The notes: a model not told the origin generated them from the sequence alone. DNA of 64,000 bases from Brenneria corticis (GCF_003115855.1 NZ_KZ819093.1:10019-74018), one strand, 5' to 3'; numbered from the stretch's first letter, positions 1 to 9,382 are shown. Numbers and translations: made by a program.

Positions 1-571
1 CGCCGGGCTTCGGGTTCTCTTCCGGGCGATGATGGCGCGCCCACCAGCGGCGCGCGGCGCCCTGGCCGGAGAGGTTTTCCAGCTCAAACAGCGAAATGTC
101 GCGCACCACCGGTCCTTCAACCTGCACGGCGTAATCCTGCTTGGCCTGCGGGCCGTAGTCGGACATATGCTCGTCGGAATAGTTAATCCCGCCGACAAAC
201 GCCACCCTATCATCCACCACCACAATTTTGCGGTGCAGCCGCCGGAACACGTTGGTGCGCATGCCAAACAGGCGAGGACGCGGATCGTAGTAACGGAACA
301 CCACGCCGGCAGAGGTGAGTTCATTGACGAATGTTTTGCTCAAATCCGCCGAACCGTAGCCGTCGAGTAAAACCTCCACCTTCACGCCGCGCCGCGCGGC
401 GCGCAACACGATGTTCTGAAGCTTGCGGCCCACGTTATCTTCAAACCAGATAAAGGTTTCAAGGATGACTTTACTCTGCGCATTGCCGATGGCGTTAAAC
501 ACCGCCGGGTAATAGCGATCGCCATTTTCCAGTAATGTGATCCGGTTTCCTTCTCGCCATGAACATTTCAT
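1..571 (-). CDS. clsB: Cardiolipin synthase B, N-terminal part (cut by window start)
   Basis: Phospholipase-D superfamily enzyme that makes cardiolipin at the inner membrane from phosphatidylglycerol. About 190 codons are visible, reading from 571 down to base 1 without a stop, so the C-terminal half lies outside the window. The start ATG at 571 gives MKCSWREGNRITLLENG, which matches the E. coli ClsB start. The first HKD catalytic motif is present at about residues 113-120 (H-R-K-I-V-V-V-D); the second should lie beyond the edge. The start overlaps the ybhP stop in an ATGA, so the two genes are probably translationally coupled in a ybhP-clsB operon, as in E. coli. The reading is very close to E. 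coli ClsB across the whole visible part. Confidence 0.95.
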   Translation of the reverse strand, partial: MKCSWREGNRITLLENGDRYYPAVFNAIGNAQSKVILETFIWFEDNVGRKLQNIVLRAARRGVKVEVLLDGYGSADLSKTFVNELTSAGVVFRYYDPRPRLFGMRTNVFRRLHRKIVVVDDRVAFVGGINYSDEHMSDYGPQAKQDYAVQVEGPVVRDISLFELENLSGQGAARRWWARHHRPEENPKPG

Positions 572-1329
572 AAGTGTATTTCCGCACTTAAAGGGGCGTG
601 GTCGGACAGATGACGCCAGCTGCGCAAAGCCAGCGCGGTCGGACTACTGGCATAAGCGTTTTTCACATAAATCCGATCGAGACGCAACAGGGGAAAGCCC
701 GCCGGGAAAGTGCGCGCGGGTCTGCCGCGCGTGCGGGTGAAGATCTCCTCGAGTCCGGCCTCGGCCTGCAAAAGAGGATTGGCGTACTGGCGCCAGTCGT
801 TGAAATCGCCGGCCACGACCACCGGTTCGCCTTCGGGCAGTGAATTGACCCATTTCGCCATCATCATTAGCTGCGCCCGGCGATGCGATTCCCACAGGCC
901 AAGATGCACCGAGGCGACATGAATGGGAAAAGCCAGCTCCGGCGGCGCAATCCGGCAATAAAGCAATCCGCGCTTCTCGCTTTCACCCACCGAGACATCA
1001 TGATTTTCATAATGCGCAATAGGAAAACGCGACAATACCGCATTACCGTGGTGACCTTCGGGATAGACCGCGTTGCGCCCGTAGGCGTAGTCGCTCCAGA
1101 TGGTGTCGGCAAGGTATTCGTAGTGCGTGGTGTCCGGCCAGTTTTCTACGCGTAATGGATGCACTTCATGGGCGCCCATCACTTCCTGCAGGCAGACGAT
1201 ATCCGCGCTGACGGTGCGTACCGCGTCACGCAGCTCAGGCAAAATAAAGCGGCGATTAAACGCCGTGAAGCCTTTATGGGTGTTAATGGTGAGCACTTTC
1301 AACGAAAAATGCCGGGGTTGTCGGGTCAT
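568..1329 (-). CDS. ybhP: YbhP, endonuclease/exonuclease/phosphatase-fold protein
   Basis: A 253-residue member of the DNase I-like endonuclease/exonuclease/phosphatase family. The metal and catalytic motifs are all in order: LTINTHKG near the N-terminus (Asn), CLQEVMG (Glu), HLGLWESHR (His), GDFNDW (Asp/Asn) and a terminal LSDHAPLS (Asp-His). In enterobacteria ybhP sits directly upstream of clsB, and here its TGA overlaps the clsB ATG. The real substrate of YbhP is not established; phosphodiester or phospholipid headgroup hydrolysis is plausible from the family and from the cardiolipin-synthase neighbour. No signal peptide is visible, so it is probably cytoplasmic. An upstream gap of about 110 bases separates it from dinG, which is read in the same direction. 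Confidence 0.92.
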   Translation of the reverse strand: MTRQPRHFSLKVLTINTHKGFTAFNRRFILPELRDAVRTVSADIVCLQEVMGAHEVHPLRVENWPDTTHYEYLADTIWSDYAYGRNAVYPEGHHGNAVLSRFPIAHYENHDVSVGESEKRGLLYCRIAPPELAFPIHVASVHLGLWESHRRAQLMMMAKWVNSLPEGEPVVVAGDFNDWRQYANPLLQAEAGLEEIFTRTRGRPARTFPAGFPLLRLDRIYVKNAYASSPTALALRSWRHLSDHAPLSAEIHL

Positions 1330-1441
1330 ATTCTCCTGGCGGCGTCACTATCCTGATGAAAATAAAGTGTAGTCTGCCGGCCAATCTTGTCGATGCCGCG
1401 CTCAAAATCGGTCAACAGGCCTCGCGACAACCCGTCAGAGA

Positions 1442-3541
1442 TTACGGCATCTCCCTTTCCTCAATGGGAAACACCGGCAGCGCGCCAAGCAGTTGGCCGC
1501 CATAGCCTTTGGTCAGCAGGCGGCGATCGTAAATAACGATTTCGCCGAAGCACTCATGGCTGCGGATCAGTCGCCCCACCTGCTGAATAAGGCTGAATGA
1601 GGCGCTGGGGAGGCTTTGCACCACGAACGGCTGACGTTTCAGACTTTTCAGCCATTCGCCTTCCGTCAGAATGATCGGGCTGTCAATCGGCGGGAAAGCG
1701 ATTTTATGGATATGCACCTGGGAAAGCAGCTCGCCTTTCAGATCCAGCCCTTCGGCGAAGGACTGCAAACCGATGAGTACGCTGGTCTGCCCTTCCTCCA
1801 CCCGCTGGCGGTGTAGTTCAACCAGCCGATAGCGCGGTTTATCGCCCTGAACCAGCAGCATCAGCCGCAGGTCGGCGACCTGCATCAGGAAAAGCTGCAT
1901 GGCGCGCTGGCTGGCGAACAGCATCAACAGGCCGCGATGTTTGCCCCGTTGCAGCTCGGCGCGGAAAAAGCGCGCCATTTCGGCAATATGCTGCGCCTCG
2001 CTTTTCAGCAAGGGTTCGTGGCGCATTTTCGGGATCACCAGCCGCCCCTGTTCCCGGTGATTGAACGGCGAATCCAGCGCCAGAAAACGGTCGCCGGCCG
2101 GCTCATTCAGACCGGACAGCTCCTGCAAGCGCGAAAAACTGTTTAACGACCGCAGCGTCGCCGAGGTCACCACCACGTGCGGCACATTGTTCCACAACAG
2201 CTTTTCCAACTGGTCGCACACGCGGATGCCGGCGCAGTGCAGCAACAGGTGCCCCTGTCCCTCGCGGATATCGCGGGTGAGCCATTTGGATACCGGCGCA
2301 TTGGAGGATTTTTCCATCGCCGCCAGACGCCACAGCTTGCTCAGAGACTCCAGATAGCCCAGCAGCCGGCTCATTTTCAACAGCGTCTGGTGTAAACGCA
2401 CCACGTCATGTTTGCCGGTTTTCTCGCCGAGGTCGTTGAGCATATATTCCGTCAGCCCGCGCAGACTATCGGTAAGTTTAAACAGGCGGATACAGTTTTC
2501 GCGCATCTCCTCCGGCATTTTTCCCAGCGGAAAGCGGTACTCGTTTTCCGCGCTCTCCGGCGGCAAAAACAGTCCGCATAGCTGCGCAAACGACTGCGCC
2601 GCGTCGCGCAGCTCCTCGCAGTGGGCGGTCAGCCGTTCGCCGTGCGCCAGGCGCGGCGGCGACTTCGGAGCAAACTGCGCCATACACAGCCCAATCTGCT
2701 GCACCACCTGCTCCAACTGCAGGGCGATATGACCGGGCGTGACGTCGCCGGACATTTCCAGCGTATCGCGGGCGACGTCGGGAATATGGTGCCCTTCATC
2801 CAGCACCAGCAGCATATGTTTCGGGTTCGGCAACACCGATTCGCTTTCCATCGCCGCCATCACCAGCGCGTGGTTGGTTACCACCACATCGGCGTTTTCA
2901 ATCTCGCGCCGGGCGATAAAAAACGGACACTCGCGGAAATAATGGCAGTTATGGCCCAGGCAATTGGCCTTGTCGGTGCTGAGTTTGCGCCACAGGCCGT
3001 CGGCGATGGATTCCTGATAGTGATCGCGCAGGCCGTCCCAGGCGTGGCCTTGCAACGCCGTGGCGATACGTGCGCACTTGCCCTGCTCCTCGCGGCTGGA
3101 CGGCGCTAGCTCATCGCCCAGATAGAGGGTTAAATCGCCCTGCGCATCAGCGTCCGTCGCCAGCATCGCCAGATTGCGCGGGCACACATAGCGCCCGCGG
3201 CCAAACGCCGCGGTGAAGGTCAGTTCGGGAATGAACTTCTGCAACAGCGGTAAATCCTTGCTGAAGATCTGATCCTGCAGGGCCACGTTCGCCGTGCTGA
3301 CCACCAGCGTTTTTTCTTCCGCCCGCCCGACCGCGATGCCGGGGATCAGATAGGAGAGCGTTTTGCCCACCCCGGTCGGGGCTTCGATAGCCAGATGACG
3401 CGGATAGTCGCCCGCCAGCGTTTTCGCCACTTCGGCAATCATCTGTCGTTGGGGTATGCGGGGAATAAAATCCGGGATCTGCTGTTGCAGGGCCTTATAC
3501 CATTGGCCGATCTGCTGTTTTATTGCGGGGGACAGCGCCAT
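1442..3541 (-). CDS. dinG: DinG, 4Fe-4S ATP-dependent DNA helicase
   Basis: Superfamily 2 helicase of the XPD/DinG group that unwinds damaged DNA, R-loops and D-loops 5' to 3'. The Walker A motif EAPTGVGKT is at about residues 53-61 and the DEAH-box variant VLDEGHH follows in the middle. The iron-sulfur cluster cysteines are visible (RGRYVCPRN, then KANCLGHNC and RECPFF). The open frame extends 45 codons upstream, but the family start is the ATG at 3541 (MALSPAIKQQIGQWYKAL), giving 699 residues, slightly shorter than E. coli DinG because the basic C-terminal tail is missing and the protein ends at EEREMP. In E. coli dinG is LexA-controlled; I did not find a CTG-N10-CAG box in the 133 bases before this start. 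Confidence 0.95.
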   Translation of the reverse strand: MALSPAIKQQIGQWYKALQQQIPDFIPRIPQRQMIAEVAKTLAGDYPRHLAIEAPTGVGKTLSYLIPGIAVGRAEEKTLVVSTANVALQDQIFSKDLPLLQKFIPELTFTAAFGRGRYVCPRNLAMLATDADAQGDLTLYLGDELAPSSREEQGKCARIATALQGHAWDGLRDHYQESIADGLWRKLSTDKANCLGHNCHYFRECPFFIARREIENADVVVTNHALVMAAMESESVLPNPKHMLLVLDEGHHIPDVARDTLEMSGDVTPGHIALQLEQVVQQIGLCMAQFAPKSPPRLAHGERLTAHCEELRDAAQSFAQLCGLFLPPESAENEYRFPLGKMPEEMRENCIRLFKLTDSLRGLTEYMLNDLGEKTGKHDVVRLHQTLLKMSRLLGYLESLSKLWRLAAMEKSSNAPVSKWLTRDIREGQGHLLLHCAGIRVCDQLEKLLWNNVPHVVVTSATLRSLNSFSRLQELSGLNEPAGDRFLALDSPFNHREQGRLVIPKMRHEPLLKSEAQHIAEMARFFRAELQRGKHRGLLMLFASQRAMQLFLMQVADLRLMLLVQGDKPRYRLVELHRQRVEEGQTSVLIGLQSFAEGLDLKGELLSQVHIHKIAFPPIDSPIILTEGEWLKSLKRQPFVVQSLPSASFSLIQQVGRLIRSHECFGEIVIYDRRLLTKGYGGQLLGALPVFPIEEREMP

Positions 3542-3674
3542 GCATTCTCTGTATTCAGTCAATCCGGCCGCTATTGTCCCACAGACCGGGCATAACGTCA
3601 GCCGATATCGCCGCTCGACAAATTTCCGCGCGCCGATTAGGGTAACAGTCTGTTTTGATAGCGGGCCGTTCACC

Positions 3675-4514
3675 ATGTCATCCGTTCATACTGTCGATCA
3701 AGCATACTGGTTTTCACCGCTGCTGCCGCACGTGGAGAGCCGCTCGACCTGGCGCAGCGGCCATGCCTATAAAACGCACAGCCATGAACAGTTCTCCATC
3801 GGCGCCATCGAACAGGGTTCGACGCTCTGCCATTACCGCGGGGAGATTCGCCGGCTACGGGCGGGCGACCTGATTTTTATCGATCCGCGCCAGCCGCACA
3901 GCTGTAATCCCCTGCCCGGCCAAACCCGCAGTTATCATATGCTGTATCTGGACACGGCATGGTGCCTGAAACGGCTGTCCGAACGCTGCGGATTTCCGGT
4001 TACGTCGCTGCACTGCCGCTGCGTTATTCTGCGCGACCCGGCGCGGTTTACCCGCTATCAACGGCTGATCGGCCAGTTGCATCGCGGAGAGGTAGCGGCG
4101 GCCGGACAAACGCTGAACCAGTTGATTACCCCGCTATTGCTGCAATACTGCTCCCCGCTTGCGCCGCCCGAACCGTTGCCCGCCCAGCCTACCACGCGCC
4201 ACGTACGCCAGCGCCTGTTGAGCGACCTGCAGCAAGCGCCGTCGCTGGAAACCCTGGCGCAAGAGTTGAACGTGCGGCGGGAAACCATCGTGCGGCAATT
4301 TCGCCAGGATACCGGCATCACGCCGATGGCTTTTCTTAATAATGCGCGGATTGAATACGCCAAAACCCTGCTGAAAAATGGCGTCCCGCTGGCCGATGCC
4401 GGCTATCAGAGCGGATTTTGCGATCAAAGCCACTTCCATAAAATCTTCGTGCGATACACGGCGGCAACGCCCGGACAGTATCGTCAGGCGCGATCAATAT
4501 TTGACAATAAATAG
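3675..4514 (+). CDS. AraC-family transcriptional regulator
   Basis: A 279-residue regulator with an N-terminal cupin sensing half (roughly residues 1-165; HSHEQFSIGAIEQG and the IDPRQPHSCNP turn are typical of the AraC_binding fold) and a C-terminal pair of helix-turn-helix motifs (about 185-275, with ETLAQELNVRRETIVRQF and AYQSGFCDQSHFHKIF-like second helix). The start was placed at the ATG at 3675 because upstream codons overlap the dinG promoter region and match nothing. It is divergent from dinG and lies only 49 bases before a LysE-type exporter on the same strand. AraC-LysE pairs of this kind usually control export of an amino acid or related metabolite, so the exporter is the likely target. 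The effector is unknown. Confidence 0.88.
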   Translation: MSSVHTVDQAYWFSPLLPHVESRSTWRSGHAYKTHSHEQFSIGAIEQGSTLCHYRGEIRRLRAGDLIFIDPRQPHSCNPLPGQTRSYHMLYLDTAWCLKRLSERCGFPVTSLHCRCVILRDPARFTRYQRLIGQLHRGEVAAAGQTLNQLITPLLLQYCSPLAPPEPLPAQPTTRHVRQRLLSDLQQAPSLETLAQELNVRRETIVRQFRQDTGITPMAFLNNARIEYAKTLLKNGVPLADAGYQSGFCDQSHFHKIFVRYTAATPGQYRQARSIFDNK

Positions 4515-4563
4515 CGACATCAATGGCCTAGACTGACCTCGTTCATTCTGCGAGGTCATCGTT

Positions 4564-5196
4564 ATGTTAATCGGTACTTTTTTTCCCGCCAATTTTCCCG
4601 CGCTGGCGCTGGCTCATTTTGTGGCCCTGCTGAGCCCCGGTCCGGACTTCTTTCTGTTGACCGCTTACGCCATCCGTTACCGTTTTCGCGGCAGCGCCGG
4701 GATCTGTCTGGGCATTGCGCTGGGAAACGGCATGTATATTCTGCTGGCGACCATCGGCTGGGCGGGTATGCAGCACTCAACGCGGCTGTTTTCCCTTATG
4801 GAACTGGGCGGCGCCTGCTATCTGCTGTGGATCGGTTATCAGTTGCTGACAAGCCGCTCAGCGCATCGGCTCTCGGCCGCGCGGCAGGCGGACGGCCGCC
4901 CGTCCTTTGCCCGGCAAATTCTGCTGGGGCTGGGATCCGCGCTGCTGAACCCCAAAAATATGCTGTTTTATATCAGCCTGATGACCACGATCCTCGGTCA
5001 GCACGTCACCGTAACCCAGCAGATGGTCAGCGGCGGCTGGATGTTCTTCGTGGTGCTGGGCTGGGATCTGCTGGTGGCCGCGCTGATGACGCTGCCGCTG
5101 ATACAGCAGCGGCTTGAGCGCTATCTGACTCCTATCGAACGCGGCGCCGGCGTCATTTTGCTCGGCTTCGGCTTGATCTTGCTGTTTCACCGCTGA
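4564..5196 (+). CDS. LysE/RhtB-family amino-acid exporter
   Basis: A 210-residue inner-membrane protein of the LysE/RhtB translocator family, predicted to push small amino acids or analogues out of the cell. The diagnostic N-terminal motif LLSPGPDFFLLTA is at about residues 19-31, followed by a glycine-rich second helix (GICLGIALGNGMYILLA) and GGACYLLWIGYQLL. The central loop is charged and contains ALLNPKNMLFYIS, another family hallmark. About six transmembrane helices can be drawn and the length is normal. It follows the AraC regulator closely, suggesting a regulator-exporter unit. The substrate cannot be read from sequence; homoserine, threonine and cysteine exporters are all in this family. 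Confidence 0.9.
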   Translation: MLIGTFFPANFPALALAHFVALLSPGPDFFLLTAYAIRYRFRGSAGICLGIALGNGMYILLATIGWAGMQHSTRLFSLMELGGACYLLWIGYQLLTSRSAHRLSAARQADGRPSFARQILLGLGSALLNPKNMLFYISLMTTILGQHVTVTQQMVSGGWMFFVVLGWDLLVAALMTLPLIQQRLERYLTPIERGAGVILLGFGLILLFHR

Positions 5197-5266
5197 ATGC
5201 CATTCCCGCCTTGTTTAAGGCGCCGAAGGCTTTATAATTCAGGGCAATTAACCAAAGGATAACCTG

Positions 5267-5374
5267 ATGACTTTAAGCAAAGCAGGCATTATCGGGCTGT
5301 TTGCCCTGTGCGCCATCGGCGGCGTCGGCGGCGTTATGCTGGTGGGTTACATTATTATCATGCGCGGCGGTTAA
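5267..5374 (+). CDS. yohO: YohO-like 35-residue membrane miniprotein
   Basis: A 35-codon ORF preceded by AAAGGATAACCTG, a good ribosome-binding site. The protein begins MTLSKAGIIGLFALCAIGG and ends VGYIIIMRGG, a single hydrophobic helix with basic ends. It aligns along its full length with E. coli YohO (also 35 residues, with a GGVGGVML-like core and a short basic tail). YohO is a small inner-membrane protein of unknown function. In E. coli yohO lies a few genes from bglX, and bglX is two genes away here, which supports orthology. It is read on the plus strand, between the LysE exporter and the convergent idi gene. Confidence 0.85.
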   Translation: MTLSKAGIIGLFALCAIGGVGGVMLVGYIIIMRGG

Positions 5375-5393
5375 TCGTCCCCCGCCAGATAGG

Positions 5394-5936
5394 CTAACCC
5401 TGGCGCTGCGCCGCGTGAAATTGCCCCCAATAGGCCGGAATACGCGAGAATGTCAGTTTGAACCAGGATGTAAATAGCTCCGGCGAGGCGACCATGCGCC
5501 GTTCGATCTGCTCCAGCGACAGATACTGATACTCATCCGCTTCATCGGGATTGAGCTGAGGGAGTTCATCGGTGATCCCGAAATAGACGTGTCCGAATTC
5601 GTGTTCGATCAAGCCATTGCTCAGCGGCAATCGGTAACTCAGCGTAAACATCGGCGTAAGGGCGCAGCGCAGCCCCATTTCCTGATACAGGCGGCGGTGC
5701 GCCGCCTGAAGCGTCTCCTCGCCCGGAGCCGGATGGCTGCAGCAGGTATTGCTCCATAGCCCGCCGCTGTGATATTTCGCCCTGGCTCGCCGCTGCAGCA
5801 ATAGCTGCCGGCGCGAATTGAAAATATAAACGGTTATCGCCCGGTGCAACGCGCCTTGTACGTGCGCCTGCTGCTTTTCCATCACGCCTGTCGGCCTGTC
5901 GTTTTCATCAACCAGAATGACTTCCGTCAACGGCAT
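5394..5936 (-). CDS. idi: Isopentenyl-diphosphate delta-isomerase, type I
   Basis: Nudix-fold enzyme that interconverts isopentenyl and dimethylallyl diphosphate, the two isoprenoid building blocks. The active-site regions are present: HRAITVYIFN with the metal-binding His, GLWSNTCCSHP with the catalytic Cys, the Nudix-like helix AAHRRLYQEMGL, and EHEFGHVYFG with the catalytic Glu. The ATG at 5936 was chosen because it follows a strong GGGAGGAAGT ribosome-binding site and matches family starts (MPLTEVILVDENDRPTGV); the open frame runs 18 arginine-rich codons further up. The protein has 180 residues, normal for type I. It stands alone between the YohO miniprotein (convergent) and bglX (same strand, 72 bases upstream). 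Confidence 0.95.
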   Translation of the reverse strand: MPLTEVILVDENDRPTGVMEKQQAHVQGALHRAITVYIFNSRRQLLLQRRARAKYHSGGLWSNTCCSHPAPGEETLQAAHRRLYQEMGLRCALTPMFTLSYRLPLSNGLIEHEFGHVYFGITDELPQLNPDEADEYQYLSLEQIERRMVASPELFTSWFKLTFSRIPAYWGQFHAAQRQG

Positions 5937-6008
5937 ACTTCCTCCCTCGGCAATTGCCATACACAGCCTGATGCGCCGCCGACGGCGCATCGGCGGCGCG
6001 ACGTTCAG

Positions 6009-8315
6009 TTATAGCATAGTGAAACGCCGGCTTTTAACCCGCTGCGAATCCAGACCGATAAACACATCATATTCACCGGGCTCGACGACCTGCTGCATAC
6101 GGGCGTTGTAGAATGTCAGCGCGTCCCGATCGATAGGGAAACTGAGGGTGCGCGTTTCTCCCGGACGCAGCATCACTTTTTGGAAACCGCGCAGCTCTTT
6201 CACCGGACGGCTGACGGATGCCACCACATCATGCAAATACATCTGCACCACGGTCTCGCCGGCCCGATCGCCGGTGTTTTTCACCGTAACGCTGGCCGTT
6301 ACCACGCCGTTGCGCGGCATGGTCCGGCTGGACAAGCGCACGTCCGATACGCTGAAAGTGGTATAGCTCAGGCCGTAACCAAACGGATAGAGCGGCCCGT
6401 TGGCTTCGTCATAATAGTGCGAGGTGTACTTGCCGGGATTTTCCGGCGTATAGGGACGGCCGGACGGCAAATGGTTATAGTAGATGGGAATTTGACCGAC
6501 GGAGCGCGGGAAGGACATCGGCAGCTTGCCGGACGGGTTATAGTCGCCGAACAGCACGTCCGCAATCGCGTTGCCCCCTTCCGTTCCGCTGAACCAGGTT
6601 TCCAGCAGCGCGTCCGCCTGTTGATCCTCACGCACCAGCGCCAGCGGGCGACCGTTCATCAGCACCAGCACCAGCGGCTTGCCGGTGGCTTTCAGTGCCG
6701 CAATCAGGTCGCGCTGACTTTGCGGCAGGTCGATATTGGAACGGCTGGAGGCTTCGTGCGCCATGCCCGCCGCTTCCCCCACCACCGCAACCACCACGTC
6801 GGCCTGCCGCGCCGCCCGCACCGCTTCGTCGATCATTACCTGCGGCGGGCGTTTATCCACCTGAACCGCCTCTTCATACAGATTAAGGAAATCAATAATC
6901 CCCTGGTGATTGCTGATATTGGCGCCTTTGGCGTACAAAATCCCGGCGTTGCCGCCCACCGCGTTCCTGATGCCCTGATAAACCGTGATGGTCTGCCGGG
7001 TGACGCCGGCGGCGGACCAGCTTCCCATGGTATCGCGCTTGCTGTCGGCCAGCGGCCCGACCACGGCGATCGTCCCCTGCTTTTTCAGCGGCAGCGTCTG
7101 CAGGCGGTTTTTCAGCAGCACCAGACTCTTGCGCGCCACTTCACGCGCTTGCAGCCGGTGTAAGCGGCTTTCCGCGTTGGTATCGACCGGATCGGCGTCC
7201 GCCGGCCCCAGGTGGCGATACGGGTCCTGGAACAGCCCCATATCATATTTAACGTTCAGCACCTGGCGGCAGGCTTCATCGATTTCCCGCTCGCTCACCG
7301 CGCCGCTTTTCACCAGTTCGGGCAGATAGCGGATAAAATATTCATCGCTCATGCTCATGCCGACGCCGGATTTCAGAGCCAGAAGGGAAGCATCGCGCGG
7401 GTTGCCGGCCACGCCGTGCTTAATCAGCTCCTTAATCGCCCCGTGATCGGTAATGGTGATCCCTTTAAACTGCCACTGGTCGCGCAGAATATCTTTCAGC
7501 AGCCAGCTGTTGCTCGTCGCCGGCGTACCGTTAATCGAATTCAGCGCCACCATCACCCCGCCGCTGCCCGCATCGATCGCCGCTTTATAGGGCGGCATAT
7601 AATCCTGAAACATACGCTGCGGGCTCATATCCACGGTGTTATAATCGCGCCCGCCTTCCACCGCGCCGTAAAGCGCGTAGTGCTTCACGCTGGTCATCAG
7701 GGAGTGACGCGCCGTCAGGTCGTCGCCCTGGAAAGCCTTTACCACCACGCCGGCTATCTTGCCGGTTAGCCAGGTATCCTCGCCGAAGCCTTCGGATACC
7801 CGTCCCCAGCGCGGGTCGCGGGTAATATCCACCATCGGCGCCCAGGTCATATTCAGGCCGTCCTCCGTGGCTTCATAGGCGGCGATACGCCCGCTCAGGG
7901 CGATGGCGTCCATATCCCAGCTGGATGCCAGCCCCAGCGCGATAGGGAAAATGGTGCGCTGGCCGTGCACCACGTCGTAGGCGAAAAACAGAGGGATTTT
8001 CAGGCGGCTAAGCTGCATCACCTGATCCTGCATGGCGCGGATATCGGGCCGCGTGACGGTATTGAAAATCGCCCCGACCTGACCGTTCCTGATCATCTCG
8101 CGAATGGCCTCTTTCGGATTATCCGCCCCGACGCTGATCAGCCTGAGCTGGCCGATTTTTTCGTTTAGCGTCATTTTCCCTATTAAATCAGAGACAAAGG
8201 CATCACGCTGCTGGTGTGACGGCGTCACATATGGCGGTGCGGAGGCGGTTTCCTGAGCGAATAGCGGATTACAGGCAAGTCCAATAGCGATAGTCAGTGA
8301 AGTAAGCCATTTCAT
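6009..8315 (-). CDS. bglX: Periplasmic beta-glucosidase, GH3
   Basis: A 768-residue glycoside hydrolase family 3 enzyme that removes terminal beta-linked glucose from oligosaccharides in the periplasm. A signal peptide is clear (MKWLTSLTIAIGLACNPLFA, cleavage before QET). The order of parts is the family's: a TIM barrel with the nucleophile Asp in GITITDHGAI (about residue 288), an alpha/beta sandwich (DVVVAVVGEAAGMAHEASS), then a fibronectin III-like domain near the C-terminus (VKNTGDRAGETVVQMYL). Length and sequence match E. coli BglX. Plant cell-wall glucosides or cello-oligosaccharides are reasonable substrates in a plant-associated bacterium, but that is inference. It is divergent from the glutathione S-transferase gene across a 320-base spacer. 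Confidence 0.96.
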   Translation of the reverse strand: MKWLTSLTIAIGLACNPLFAQETASAPPYVTPSHQQRDAFVSDLIGKMTLNEKIGQLRLISVGADNPKEAIREMIRNGQVGAIFNTVTRPDIRAMQDQVMQLSRLKIPLFFAYDVVHGQRTIFPIALGLASSWDMDAIALSGRIAAYEATEDGLNMTWAPMVDITRDPRWGRVSEGFGEDTWLTGKIAGVVVKAFQGDDLTARHSLMTSVKHYALYGAVEGGRDYNTVDMSPQRMFQDYMPPYKAAIDAGSGGVMVALNSINGTPATSNSWLLKDILRDQWQFKGITITDHGAIKELIKHGVAGNPRDASLLALKSGVGMSMSDEYFIRYLPELVKSGAVSEREIDEACRQVLNVKYDMGLFQDPYRHLGPADADPVDTNAESRLHRLQAREVARKSLVLLKNRLQTLPLKKQGTIAVVGPLADSKRDTMGSWSAAGVTRQTITVYQGIRNAVGGNAGILYAKGANISNHQGIIDFLNLYEEAVQVDKRPPQVMIDEAVRAARQADVVVAVVGEAAGMAHEASSRSNIDLPQSQRDLIAALKATGKPLVLVLMNGRPLALVREDQQADALLETWFSGTEGGNAIADVLFGDYNPSGKLPMSFPRSVGQIPIYYNHLPSGRPYTPENPGKYTSHYYDEANGPLYPFGYGLSYTTFSVSDVRLSSRTMPRNGVVTASVTVKNTGDRAGETVVQMYLHDVVASVSRPVKELRGFQKVMLRPGETRTLSFPIDRDALTFYNARMQQVVEPGEYDVFIGLDSQRVKSRRFTML

Positions 8316-8635
8316 TCTTTATACAAGACCCCATCAATCCAGGCATCAGGACAGGTTACTGAGGCGCAAGACAGGTTTGAAGATAAATCGGCCAAGGCGC
8401 CATAAAATCCGGCGGTGTGAAAACGCATAATGGATTCTCCGCCCGCCGCGCCTATGCACTCGAATACACAGCGCGTAATCATAGTGTATTTATTTACCTT
8501 TGATTGAGTAAAAACTGCAAAAATAATGCGATTCGTTGCACAGCAGACACATTCTCCCCATGAATTTGGCGCGCCGGATGACCTCCGGCGAATTTCGTGC
8601 TAATGCTAATGTTCTGATAATAAGGAGCCTAAGAT
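8316..8635. other. Divergent intergenic region bglX / GST gene
   Basis: A 320-base spacer between two divergent genes that must hold both promoters. The stretch 8460-8530 is AT-rich, which suits a promoter for either gene. The GST end has a good AAGGAGCCTAAGAT ribosome-binding site just before 8636, while the bglX start has only a weak GTATAAAGA. A short inverted repeat (CGCCGGATGACCTCCGGCG, 8571-8589) lies in the GST leader. A reading frame on the minus strand crosses into the GST gene but has no ribosome-binding site and looks like a shadow. I see no other gene or binding site I can support. Confidence 0.6.
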
Positions 8636-9322
8636 ATGTATCAGCTGTATATCGCCAATAAAAACTACTCCTCCTGGTCGCTGCGCCCCTGGGTATTGCT
8701 ACAGGCGCTATCCATTCCTTTTGCCGAGAAGCTGGTGACATTCGTCTCCGCCGGGGCGAATCCCGCCTTTAAAGCCTTTTCCCCTTCGGCGAAAGTGCCC
8801 TGCCTGATTGACGGCGACACCACCGTCTGGGACTCCCTGGCGATAACCGAATACCTCGCCGAGCGGCATAAGGAAGTGTGGCCCGCCGATACCAAAGCCC
8901 GGGCCTGGGCGCGCTGCGCCGCGGCGGAAATGCATTCCGGCTTTAACGCCCTGCGCGGCAGCTGCGCCATGAGCTGCGGCGTAAAAGTCAAAATACACGA
9001 TATCACCCCGGCTTTGAGCAACGATTTAAAACGGCTTAACGAGCTGTGGCTGGAAGGCTTAACCCGCTTCGGCGGCCCGTTTCTGGCGGGGAAGGATTTT
9101 TCCGCCGTGGACGCCTTTTTTGCTCCGGTGGTATTTCGTATTCGCACCTACCAGTTGCCGGTGGCGCCGCAAGCCGCGGCCTACTGCCGGCATATGCTCG
9201 CCCAGCCGGCCATGCGGCGCTGGCTGGAAGATGCGCTGGCGGAAACCTGGCGTGAGTCGGAGCATGAAGAGGATGTCGCCCGCGCCGGGGAGATTATCGA
9301 GGATTTACGGGCCGGCGGCTGA
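8636..9322 (+). CDS. Glutathione S-transferase family protein
   Basis: A 228-residue cytosolic GST-fold protein. The N-terminal thioredoxin-like domain (about residues 1-82) has the YSSWSLRPWVLLQ segment, where a Ser at the end of the first strand is a likely glutathione-activating residue, and the conserved cis-Pro and glutathione-binding turn in AKVPCLIDGD followed by VWDSLAITEYLAE. The helical C-terminal domain carries FLAGKDFSAVDAFFAPVV, matching the usual N-capping motif of helix 6 (S-x-x-D). The ribosome-binding site AAGGAG fixes the start. It could detoxify plant electrophiles, but the substrate is unknown. It is not obviously in an operon: pbpG converges on it from the other side. Confidence 0.88.
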   Translation: MYQLYIANKNYSSWSLRPWVLLQALSIPFAEKLVTFVSAGANPAFKAFSPSAKVPCLIDGDTTVWDSLAITEYLAERHKEVWPADTKARAWARCAAAEMHSGFNALRGSCAMSCGVKVKIHDITPALSNDLKRLNELWLEGLTRFGGPFLAGKDFSAVDAFFAPVVFRIRTYQLPVAPQAAAYCRHMLAQPAMRRWLEDALAETWRESEHEEDVARAGEIIEDLRAGG

Positions 9323-9382
9323 TGAATAAGGTCCTGAGTCAGAGCCTTACGATTGCAAATCTCACCGCCGCCGCGCCGGCGG

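Noticed and set aside
3542..3674. LexA box for dinG
   Set aside because: Looked for CTG-N10-CAG in the dinG/AraC spacer because E. coli dinG is SOS-regulated; only partial matches were found.
8490..8741. 83-codon minus-strand ORF upstream of bglX
   Set aside because: No ribosome-binding site, overlaps the start of the GST gene, no recognisable features.
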